Part shown: piece after piece, positions 1-4,446 of the stretch
Layout: every line of letters starts with the position of its first letter
Position numbering within the stretch: the stretch's first letter is position 1
NCBI GenBank assembly: GCA_035533615.1
Contig: DATLTM010000022.1
Span: 1 to 8,145 of the forward strand
DNA: 8,145 nt
DNA from: C7867-001 sp035533615
Lineage (GTDB): Bacteria; Patescibacteriota; Minisyncoccia; Phycocordibacterales; Phycocordibacteraceae
Direction of reading: 5' to 3'
The notes under the pieces: generated by a model
Database searches by the model: none
The model's input: the letters and a program-made list of their open reading frames with translations, nothing else
Told to the model about the DNA's origin: nothing
Translations under genes and position numbers: made by a program

Positions 1-186
1 TATCGCCTTTAGCTTGTCATCGGCGAGAATATTTCTCTTGTTCGCTGGATTCTGAAGATTATGCTTTTTTATATAGACCCAGAGCTGTTTGATTACTTCG
101 GTCCTCGGCATCGGGCCTGCGCCAACGACTGCTTCCAATTCTGGAGAAAGGGTAAGCGGTTTTGATAGAGCTGCGTTTATTGCCAT
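1..186 (-). CDS. SWIB/MDM2 domain-containing protein (3' part outside window)
   Basis: The reverse strand reads from ATG at 186-184 to the window edge, giving the first 62 residues with no stop. After a short lead (MAINAALSKPLTLSPELEAV) comes the SWIB core: VVGAGPMPRTEVIKQLW, then a helix with YIKKHNLQNP and ANKRNILADDKLKAI. The pattern L-S-x-E-L, then G-x-x-x-x-P-R-T-E-V, then L-W-x-Y-I-K-x-x-x-L-Q-x-P, then N-K-R is that of the SWIB/MDM2 fold. In eukaryotes the fold occurs in chromatin remodellers; bacteria such as chlamydiae carry small free-standing or topoisomerase-fused versions. The role here is not known; a chromosome-associated function is inference. An in-frame TGA lies upstream (near 226-228, read on the minus strand) and no better start is seen. 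No Shine-Dalgarno sequence is visible. It is transcribed divergently from the operon starting at 326. Confidence 0.88.
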   Translation of the reverse strand, partial: MAINAALSKPLTLSPELEAVVGAGPMPRTEVIKQLWVYIKKHNLQNPANKRNILADDKLKAI

Positions 187-224
187 AATTGATTTAATTT
201 CATAACTACTAACTCTACTGGTTC

Positions 225-230
225 AGTATA
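225..230 (-). promoter_or_regulatory. Probable -10 box for the SWIB gene
   Basis: The minus strand reads TATACT at 230-225, five of six consensus bases. It would start transcription near 218 and give a leader of about 30 nt before the ATG at 186. No good -35 is found 16-18 bp upstream, so this call rests on the -10 alone. Confidence 0.4.
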
Positions 231-312
231 CCGTATAGAAAGTCCCTGCGTGCCCCGTCCCCATGGGGGTGTGAGTATCCCAGCAGCGCCCTTGCAGATA
301 TCCCATAAAGCG

Positions 313-318
313 TATACT
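313..318 (+). promoter_or_regulatory. -10 box placing the 326 gene as leaderless
   Basis: TATACT lies exactly 7 nt before the ATG at 326, so a start site 6-8 nt downstream of the -10 falls at or within a base or two of the start codon. There is no Shine-Dalgarno sequence. A partial -35 (TTGCAG, 292-297) sits at a short 15-bp spacing. The same layout recurs at 3844, 6923 and 8077. Confidence 0.6.
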
Positions 319-325
319 AGGGCGT

Positions 326-760
326 ATGAACTCTGATAACGACGAGGGCGGTGGCGAGTATGAATTGATCGTTCCCAATCGCCCGGAGATACGACATTAT
401 CATGGCAATGAAACTCGGGTGCTTTTTGTCTTAAGTGCAGTCATCCTTATCGTCGCACAATCGGTTGGTGCCAATCTCCCGCTTTCGACAACAGGAGCGG
501 TTCTTTCTGCGGTCGTGCTTGTCATCGCCGCTGGGATTACAAACCCGGCACAGGGTTGGATTCATTGGATGAATGCGTTCATTGCCATGTACGGGACATT
601 CTTGTTCGGCGTAACGGCCGTTGACCACTATCGCGCGGGAATGGATGTCTTCGATCCCTCGTTCACCTACGTCGAGGCGCTCGCGCTTCTCGCGCTTCTC
701 GCGCTCTATTTTACCGTACGTACCATCCGAGGCTTCCATCTTCGCAAGAATCTTTCTTAG
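326..760 (+). CDS. Unrecognised 4-TM membrane protein, first gene of a three-gene unit
   Basis: A 144-residue protein I do not recognise. A polar, acidic N-terminus (residues 1-28, with D/E/G repeats) precedes four hydrophobic segments: about 31-49, 55-75, 78-100 and 112-131. It ends in a basic tail (RTIRGFHLRKNLS) that probably faces the cytoplasm. No signal peptide cleavage site, catalytic motif or metal-binding cluster is evident. The fourth segment is built from a LALLALLAL run encoded by almost three copies of a 9-bp repeat. The start is supported by TATACT 7 nt upstream. The next gene starts 9 nt after its stop, so it probably heads an operon with the genes at 770 and 1005. Confidence 0.8.
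   Translation: MNSDNDEGGGEYELIVPNRPEIRHYHGNETRVLFVLSAVILIVAQSVGANLPLSTTGAVLSAVVLVIAAGITNPAQGWIHWMNAFIAMYGTFLFGVTAVDHYRAGMDVFDPSFTYVEALALLALLALYFTVRTIRGFHLRKNLS
681..706 (+). repeat. 9-bp tandem repeat, about 2.9 copies, inside a TM segment
   Basis: The unit TCGCGCTTC occurs at 681-689 and 690-698, and most of a third at 699-706. It encodes the alternating Leu/Ala run of the fourth TM helix. Slippage at this site would add or remove three residues without changing the frame. Confidence 0.75.
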
Positions 761-769
761 ATATCCCCT

Positions 770-1003
770 ATGTCTATCCAGAGTTTTTTTCTCAATCAGT
801 ATGCAAAATGGAAGCTAAAGGATATGCCGGAGGCACAGCGCGAGCAAATGACCGCGCTCGTCACGAAAGACCCAAGGCTCTTTAAGAAGATTGGCGAGGA
901 GATCGAGCGTCGGAAGAAGGGCGGTGAGGGCGAGATGAAGGCAGCGATGGAGGTGATGAAGAAATACCGCATCGAACTTTCCGCGCTCATGCAGAAGAAG
1001 TAA
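770..1003 (+). CDS. Small charged helical protein, unrecognised
   Basis: A 77-residue soluble protein, very rich in Lys, Glu, Met and Arg, predicted by eye to be almost entirely helical (for example residues 18-77). It has no TM segment, signal peptide, cysteine or known motif. The Lys/Glu periodicity in residues 38-70 would suit a short amphipathic or coiled-coil helix. It begins 9 nt after the stop of the 326 gene and ends 1 nt before the start of the 1005 gene, so translational coupling between two membrane proteins is likely. An accessory or assembly role for its neighbours is inference from position only. No Shine-Dalgarno sequence precedes it. Confidence 0.75.
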   Translation: MSIQSFFLNQYAKWKLKDMPEAQREQMTALVTKDPRLFKKIGEEIERRKKGGEGEMKAAMEVMKKYRIELSALMQKK

Positions 1004-1004
1004 T

Positions 1005-1532
1005 ATGGAGGCGATTGTCTCTCTTCTTGTGTTTTTCCAGGCACTTGGTGCGATTGTGGGCGCCTGCACAGTCGTCTGGGGCGAACTCGCGTACGTCCAT
1101 GCCATGCGAGACGGGAATATCGATACAGCAGAGCGTGCGCACCTGCGCTTCATTGCAAACGGACTACGCTTTGGGATGTTACTCTTACTGCTCTCTTCGC
1201 TCGGGCTCGTCATTGCCGCCTACATGCTTCAGGCGGCGCTGCAGCCCGCGCTGTCGACGAGTTACTGGATTCTTGTTGCTCTTGCCTTTATCATCATTGG
1301 CGTTTCATGGGCTCTCTCGCGACGCCGCATCTCTTTTCCGTTCGGTAGCGCAATCCTCTTTGCGGGGTGGTGGTTTCTTGCATATCTCGTGTTTGGAATA
1401 TTTCCGCCCCTCTCCTTCGGTACTGTCATCGCTTTTTTTATCGTTGCGACCGCGATTTTCTATGCCATACTCCAATCAGCCCGTTTCCTCTTCTTACGAG
1501 ATAGGTCAAAAGGTGCTACACTGCAAGAGTAG
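1005..1532 (+). CDS. Unrecognised 5-TM membrane protein, last gene of the unit
   Basis: A 175-residue integral membrane protein. Hydrophobic segments lie at about 4-25, 56-76, 86-104, 113-132 and 137-160. A hydrophilic, charged loop of about 30 residues (28-55) follows TM1, and the C-terminus (RDRSKGATLQE) is polar. TM1 carries FFQALGAIVGACTVVWGELAY and the loop carries HAMRDGNIDTAERAHLRFI; I cannot link these to a named family. The ATG lies 1 nt after the TAA of the 770 gene, which suggests coupled translation. A -10-like element lies inside its last codons (1514-1522), so its 3' end may also be the promoter of a downstream transcript. Confidence 0.8.
   Translation: MEAIVSLLVFFQALGAIVGACTVVWGELAYVHAMRDGNIDTAERAHLRFIANGLRFGMLLLLLSSLGLVIAAYMLQAALQPALSTSYWILVALAFIIIGVSWALSRRRISFPFGSAILFAGWWFLAYLVFGIFPPLSFGTVIAFFIVATAIFYAILQSARFLFLRDRSKGATLQE
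1514..1522 (+). promoter_or_regulatory. Candidate extended -10 promoter at the 3' end of the 1005 gene
   Basis: The string TGCTACACT combines a TGn extension with TACACT. It resembles the TGCTATACT before the gene at 8090. Transcription would start near 1529 and run into the terminator ending at 1713, giving an RNA of about 185 nt. The possible -35 (TTACGA, 17 bp upstream) is weak. Confidence 0.35.
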
Positions 1533-1713
1533 TTCGTTGATTATTAAAGGGGTAGTCCGTGCCATTAATTCGGACCGTGCATGTCTCTCGAAAAAGTAGG
1601 TAACCTGGGAAATCTGCGGGAAGCCATATGTCATTGCACGACTGGTCGCTAAAGGCGGTTGGGAGATTTCATTGAGCCGGTCGGGCTCGATTAAATCTCT
1701 TAGTCGCTTTTTT
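1529..1713 (+). ncRNA. Possible short transcript or leader RNA with a 23-codon ORF
   Basis: This is a hypothesis from promoter and terminator placement: a candidate start near 1529 and a clear intrinsic terminator ending at 1713. The interval holds a small inverted repeat (GTCCG at 1555-1559, CGGAC at 1571-1575). It also holds an ATG-initiated ORF at 1581-1652 encoding MSLEKVGNLGNLREAICHCT then TGR, whose stop lies 2 nt before the terminator stem. I looked for tmRNA, 4.5S, 6S and RNase P signatures and did not recognise any. It could instead simply be the 3' UTR of the operon. Confidence 0.3.
1655..1713 (+). terminator. Long intrinsic terminator hairpin with T-tract
   Basis: Positions 1655-1678 pair with 1684-1707 around the loop GGTCG. 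The stem has 24 positions, one C-T mismatch, and several G-U pairs in the lower half; the apical stem is GAGCC/GGCTC. It is followed directly by TTTTTTG. Three A residues (1651-1653) before the stem pair with the T-tract, so it could also work on the reverse strand. The wobble pairs suggest it acts as RNA rather than as a DNA palindrome. It closes the 326-1532 unit or the short transcript proposed at 1529. Confidence 0.85.
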
Positions 1714-1715
1714 GT

Positions 1716-1744
1716 TTGCCTCGTCCGCACCAAGAGCCTATGAG
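1716..1744 (+). promoter_or_regulatory. Weak candidate promoter for the 97-aa protein gene
   Basis: TTGCCT (1716-1721) and TATGAG (1739-1744) are separated by 17 bp, each matching four of six consensus bases. They lie right after the terminator and would give a leader of about 20 nt before the ATG at 1772. Confidence 0.3.
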
Positions 1745-1771
1745 CATTAGCAGGATTAAGAACAAAAAAGT

Positions 1772-2065
1772 ATGCAAAAGATAAAAGATATAACGTTATT
1801 TGAGAGGAGAGACAAGAAAGGTACAAGTTGGGACAAGATTCATATTCTTGACGACGGCCGTCTGAATTTCGACTCCCATGACCTTGGTTCTATACCGATG
1901 GAATTTTGGGGCCACGAGGACTATGAGTATGACACGTATGTCGATGCCGAATGGAAGGACAGCATCCTGCTCCTCCTGCGCAAGGAGCGCTTCAAGAGGA
2001 ATGAAGACTTTCGGAAATGGGCAGATACGAAAGAGATACCCTACACTTCAGCTAGCTGGCCTTAG
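1772..2065 (+). CDS. Unrecognised 97-aa soluble protein rich in Trp, Tyr and Asp
   Basis: A 97-residue protein with no TM segment or signal peptide. The central part is acidic and aromatic: WDKIHILDDGRLNFDSHDLG at 20-39, then EFWGHEDYEYDTYVDAEWKD at 44-63. A hydrophobic-to-basic helix follows (SILLLLRKERFKRNEDFRKW, 64-83) and a short tail ends SASWP. This looks like a compact alpha/beta domain, but I cannot name it. Its codon use is similar to neighbouring genes and its length looks complete. It stands alone between a terminator and a decayed region, so context says nothing about its role. Confidence 0.7.
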   Translation: MQKIKDITLFERRDKKGTSWDKIHILDDGRLNFDSHDLGSIPMEFWGHEDYEYDTYVDAEWKDSILLLLRKERFKRNEDFRKWADTKEIPYTSASWP

Positions 2066-2130
2066 ATCTTCGCTTCGTGCGATTGCTAGAGATAACAACA
2101 AAATAATATGAGAAAGAACGCTAAACAGAA

Positions 2131-2190
2131 TACTTTTCAGAGGGAAGGAACGTTCTTCATAGAACGCTTCACAACTTGAAGTTTGCATAG
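2131..2190 (+). pseudogene. Orphan C-terminal fragment, paralogous to the end of the 2231-2683 pseudogene
   Basis: The frame starting at 2131 reads YFSEGRNVLHRTLHNLKFA and then TAG. This matches the end of the downstream pseudogene, VFSEGRNVLYRALCDLKFM then TAG. Several differences are silent third-position changes (Arg, Val and two Leu codons), so both copies were once protein-coding in this frame. A TAA lies three codons upstream, and no further homologous sequence is found to the left, so only the last 18 or so codons of this copy survive. Confidence 0.6.
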
Positions 2191-2230
2191 AAAAAGGCAA
2201 TAGTGGGTAGCATGCTTAAGATAGGCATAG
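2134..2230 (+). repeat. 97-bp direct repeat, copy A
   Basis: Copy A aligns without gaps to 2627-2723 (offset 493 bp): 81 of 97 bases are identical and all 16 differences are transitions. It contains a dead gene end, a promoter-like TTGAAG and AATAGT pair, the AAAAAGG motif, and the first 19 bases of ychF from ATG at 2212. After 2230 it departs from ychF, and the fragment runs to a stop at 2254-2256. Confidence 0.92.
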
Positions 2231-2683
2231 CCTGTTCGCTAGCGGCCAATTTTTAGGGCCAGGGAGGGGGAAGGGGATTCCGTTCAACTTCACGATTAAG
2301 CTCCCATCACCGGACTGGAGGACGGGATGATCAAGGGACCTTTGGTGCAAACTTCATTAAGCATGGCGAGAGAATAAAAGAATTAGTCCCTGAAGTCTCC
2401 AGTGCTTTAGATCTATACAGGACGAGCTTTAGGAACATGCTACGACTCCTTCGTTGGGCAGAGAAGAAGTCTAGTCAGTTTGAGAGTGAGGGGAAGAAAG
2501 TAAAAATTTTAGCGTTCGGTCATGAAAATGCTCTTGTCTATCCGATTAGGGAAATCTTTGAAGAGGAGGGATTAGCTAATTGTGAAGTGATTAACTTTTC
2601 TTCTACAGATAGTGAAGTAGAAGGTGTTTTCAGAGGGAAGAAACGTCCTCTATAGAGCGCTCTGTGACTTGAAGTTTATGTAG
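2231..2683 (+). pseudogene. Frameshifted, 5'-truncated gene; possible histidine-phosphatase-like C-terminus
   Basis: Three reading frames join into one protein-like sequence of about 150 residues. Frame one (2235-2327) reads GQFLGPGRGKGIPFNFTIKL then PSPDWRTG and hits TGA. Frame two (from about 2329) continues DQGTFGANFIKHGERIKELV and, later, KVKILAFGHENALVYPIREI then FEEEGLANCEVINF. Frame three (2627-2683) ends FSEGRNVLYRALCDLKFM then TAG. Each shift fits one inserted base (or a two-base loss). The N-terminus is missing: the sequence starts at the junction with duplicated ychF DNA. A His in a strand-turn context (FGHEN) near the C-terminus resembles the second His of histidine phosphatases, but this is a weak guess. 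Within frame two an ATG at 2437 gives 72 codons, but I consider that a fragment rather than a gene. Confidence 0.65.
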
Positions 2684-2723
2684 AAAAAGGCAATAGTGAG
2701 TAATATGCTTAAGATAGGCATAG
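2627..2723 (+). repeat. 97-bp direct repeat, copy B, overlapping the ychF start
   Basis: This is the partner of 2134-2230. It includes the last 18 codons of the pseudogene, the ychF upstream signals and the first 19 bases of ychF from ATG 2705. Both candidate ychF starts (GTG 2696 and ATG 2705) and the upstream AAAAAGG are conserved in both copies. Confidence 0.92.
2669..2697 (+). promoter_or_regulatory. Candidate ychF promoter
   Basis: TTGAAG (2669-2674) and AATAGT (2692-2697) are separated by 17 bp and match four of six consensus bases each. Both hexamers are unchanged in the upstream repeat copy although 16 other bases differ. The -10 lies 7 nt before ATG 2705, the same spacing as at the 326 and 8090 genes. 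An alternative reading is that AAAAAGG (2684-2690) is a ribosome binding site for GTG 2696. Confidence 0.4.
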
Positions 2724-3805
2724 TCGGCCTACCGAACGTTGGGAAGTCAACGCTTTTTAATGCGCTTACGAAGGCGTCGGTGCCGGCGGAGAATTATCCG
2801 TTCTGTACTATCGATCCGTCGGTCGGCGTTGTCGGCGTTCCGGATGAACGTCTTGGCGCACTGGCTGCGTTCTCGAAGAGCGAAAAAATAATTCCGGCAG
2901 CGATAGAATTTGTGGATATCGCAGGACTCGTGAAGGGTGCCGCAGAGGGAGAAGGACTCGGAAACCAATTTCTTGCGAATATCCGAGAAGCGGATGCGAT
3001 ACTTCATGTCGTTCGCTTTTTTGACGATCCGAACGTGCTGCACGTTGAGCAAAGCGTTGAGCCGTACAAAGACATAGAGATCATCAATCTAGAACTTGTG
3101 CTCGCTGATGCCGAACAGGTACGTAAGCGTCGCGACAAGATAGCGGGTGATGTGAAGGCAGGCCGTAAAGATGCCATTGCCGAGGATGCGGTGCTAGCGA
3201 AACTTTCCCGAAGTTTTGCGGCAGGAAAATTCGCTCTCCATGCTGGACTCACAGAAGACGAGATAAAGCTTGTCACGCACCTGAATCTTCTTACGATGAA
3301 GCCGATGCTCTACGCACTCAACAAAAAAAGCGGTGGGCATAATCTTGATGAAATCAATGACGGCCGTGCGAAGCGCGCGTACGAGCTCATACAAACGCTC
3401 GGCGGACGATATATCTTTCTCGACGCTGCAACGGAGTGCGAGTTAAACGATGTCGCCGATAACGATCGGCAAGGCTTCCGTCGAGAACTCGGTGTTTCCG
3501 AAGATGGCCTCGCTGGCCTTATTCGCGGGGCGTACGAAATCCTTGGGCTCATTTCATTCTTTACCACCGGCACAGATGAGACGCGGGCATGGACGATTCC
3601 GCGTGGAAGTACAGCGCCCACTGCAGGTGCCGCCATACACAATGACTTTTTAGATAAGTTCATCCGCGCGGAAGTTATCGAGTGGAGCAAGCTTTTGGAA
3701 CTTGGTTCCTATGCTGCCGCCCGGAACAGAGGTCTCGTTCGGACCGAAGGGAAGGACTACATTGTTTCCGACGGCGACGTAATGGTCTTTCTTCATGGGG
3801 CTTGA
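2705..3805 (+). CDS. ychF: Redox-regulated ATPase/GTPase YchF (OLA1 family)
   Basis: A 366-residue Obg-like P-loop NTPase, the usual family length. YchF/OLA1 proteins bind ribosomes and usually prefer ATP over GTP. Visible motifs: G1 GLPNVGKST (8-16), the YPFCTIDP segment (31-38) in the switch I area, G3 DIAGLVKGA (71-79) and the conserved NQFLANIREADAILHVVRFF stretch. A coiled-coil insertion spans roughly 130-190. A C-terminal TGS domain runs from about 282 to the end (TRAWTIPRGSTAP, IHNDFLDKFIRAEVI, EGKDYIVSDGDVMVF). Oddity: the specificity motif, NxxE in typical YchF (NKxD in classical GTPases), reads NKKS at 206-209. ATG 2705 gives the common family N-terminus MLKIGIVGLPNVGKST; GTG 2696 would add MSN and has AAAAAGG 5 nt upstream, so either is possible. 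The upstream region is duplicated at 2134-2230. Confidence 0.97.
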   Translation: MLKIGIVGLPNVGKSTLFNALTKASVPAENYPFCTIDPSVGVVGVPDERLGALAAFSKSEKIIPAAIEFVDIAGLVKGAAEGEGLGNQFLANIREADAILHVVRFFDDPNVLHVEQSVEPYKDIEIINLELVLADAEQVRKRRDKIAGDVKAGRKDAIAEDAVLAKLSRSFAAGKFALHAGLTEDEIKLVTHLNLLTMKPMLYALNKKSGGHNLDEINDGRAKRAYELIQTLGGRYIFLDAATECELNDVADNDRQGFRRELGVSEDGLAGLIRGAYEILGLISFFTTGTDETRAWTIPRGSTAPTAGAAIHNDFLDKFIRAEVIEWSKLLELGSYAAARNRGLVRTEGKDYIVSDGDVMVFLHGA

Positions 3806-3840
3806 TAAAAAGATGGCAGGAGGATGGGGTTTATCATTTG

Positions 3841-3849
3841 TGGTATAAT
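3841..3849 (+). promoter_or_regulatory. Extended -10 promoter for the 3859 gene (leaderless layout)
   Basis: TGGTATAAT is a perfect TATAAT with a TG extension, 9 nt before the ATG at 3859. Transcription would begin within about three bases of the start codon, and there is no Shine-Dalgarno sequence. No -35 is seen at 17 bp, as expected for an extended -10. An inverted repeat (TGATAAA 3803-3809, TTTATCA 3830-3836) spans the ychF stop just upstream and might weakly end ychF transcription. Confidence 0.65.
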
Positions 3850-3858
3850 GCAATCCAT

Positions 3859-4404
3859 ATGGAAACACCCGTCACACCGAAACAGCCGAAGTTCGTTCGC
3901 TGGGCACTCCTGCTCGGTATCGTCGTCATTCTGAACATCTTTTTTAATGTCGTGCTTGCGCTTGCGTACCCAGCGCCGAACTATAACGACTTTTGTCCCG
4001 TACAGCCGATGGTCACACCAACCGATGCAGTGACCTGCGACGCACAAGGCGGTATCTGGTCTGCATATTCTCCGGCACCTGCTCCTGGTGTCGTATCACC
4101 AAAGTTAACTGGCTACTGCGATATGTATTCCAAGTGTCAGGAGCCGTACCAAGCCGCAGCAGAGACGTATGCGCTCTACGCCTTCGTGCTCATGGTCGGC
4201 CTCGGCATCATCGCGCTTATCATAGGATTTGTGCCGCTCGGCTCCTCCATCGTCTCGTCCGGCCTCTCCTACGGCGGTGTCGTCGCACTCATCATAGGCT
4301 CGGCGCAGTATTGGGGCAATGCCGGTAACTGGATACGCCTTATCATCAGCACGGTCGGTCTTCTCGCTCTTCTATACATAGGCTGGCGTCGCTTCCGCGA
4401 TTAA
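3859..4404 (+). CDS. Unrecognised 4-TM membrane protein with a four-cysteine external loop
   Basis: A 181-residue membrane protein. TM1 spans about 15-36 after a short basic N-terminus (KQPKFVRW), so it probably acts as an uncleaved signal anchor. A loop of about 65 residues follows (38-102), rich in Pro, Tyr and Ala, with cysteines at 46, 60, 87 and 93. Three further TM segments lie at about 104-124, 128-149 and 159-175, and the tail is WRRFRD. By the positive-inside rule the cysteine loop faces outside, where two disulfides are plausible. No enzymatic motif is seen. The start at 3859 is preferred over an earlier in-frame ATG (3682), which would overlap ychF: TGGTATAAT lies 9 nt before 3859, and the residues before it look like out-of-frame ychF translation. 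Confidence 0.82.
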   Translation: METPVTPKQPKFVRWALLLGIVVILNIFFNVVLALAYPAPNYNDFCPVQPMVTPTDAVTCDAQGGIWSAYSPAPAPGVVSPKLTGYCDMYSKCQEPYQAAAETYALYAFVLMVGLGIIALIIGFVPLGSSIVSSGLSYGGVVALIIGSAQYWGNAGNWIRLIISTVGLLALLYIGWRRFRD

Positions 4405-4421
4405 TCGAGCTCCCGACATAC

Positions 4422-4434
4422 GTACGTTACGTAC
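4422..4434. promoter_or_regulatory. 13-bp palindrome upstream of leuS
   Basis: GTACGT and ACGTAC flank a single T in the 42-bp gap between the 3859 gene and leuS, ending 12 nt before the leuS ATG. It could be an operator or a small hairpin in the leuS leader, or part of the TACG-rich run around it. It has no T-tract, so it is not an intrinsic terminator. Confidence 0.3.
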
Positions 4435-4446
4435 TTAAAAGGCTGT

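Larger units (their letters stand above)
187..325. promoter_or_regulatory. Divergent intergenic promoter region
   Basis: This 139-bp gap separates the divergent SWIB gene and the membrane-protein operon. It contains a -10-like TATACT on each strand (minus strand 230-225; plus strand 313-318). Between them lies a GC-rich stretch with a perfect 10-bp palindrome CCCCATGGGG at 259-268. No convincing -35 box pairs with either -10 at 16-18 bp. The palindrome could be an operator or chance. Confidence 0.45.
2066..2695 (+). other. Gene-poor, decayed region before ychF
   Basis: These 630 bases hold no intact gene. From left to right: about 65 bp with nothing recognisable; a 97-bp repeat copy containing a dead C-terminal coding fragment and the first codons of ychF; a frameshifted pseudogene; and the second repeat copy leading into the real ychF start. 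The arrangement is best read as the scar of a tandem duplication followed by deletion and frameshifts. Confidence 0.7.

Noticed and set aside
241..268. The GC-rich divergent region shares short strings (GGGGACG, GGGACTT on the minus strand) with the leuS palindrome.
   Set aside because: Matches are 7-9 bases, in GC-rich context, and no full arm or inverted repeat is present; relatedness to the leuS element cannot be supported.
1555..1713. tmRNA, 4.5S RNA, 6S RNA or RNase P RNA in the 1533-1713 interval.
   Set aside because: None of the conserved signatures of these RNAs (tRNA-like T-arm and ANANAAC frame, GGAAGCAGCC-type loop, central-bubble long hairpin, P4 core) could be found.
1506..1826. 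106-codon minus-strand frame across the gap after the 1005 gene.
   Set aside because: It overlaps the terminator, the end of the 1005 gene and the start of the 1772 gene, has no start signals, and its translation has no domain-like character.
2108..2182. A 24-codon ORF (MRKNAKQNTFQREGTFFIER ...) running into repeat copy A.
   Set aside because: The repeat evolved in a different frame, as judged by silent substitutions, and the upstream part has no counterpart at copy B; chance ORF is more likely.
2437..2655. A 72-codon ORF starting at ATG 2437 as an independent gene.
   Set aside because: The same frame is open and protein-like well upstream of this ATG, and the natural C-terminus continues in another frame to 2683, so it is a fragment of the pseudogene.
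3682..3858. N-terminal extension of the 3859 gene to an in-frame ATG at 3682.
   Set aside because: It would overlap the ychF end by 124 bp and translate ychF out of frame, while a perfect TGGTATAAT lies 9 nt before ATG 3859.
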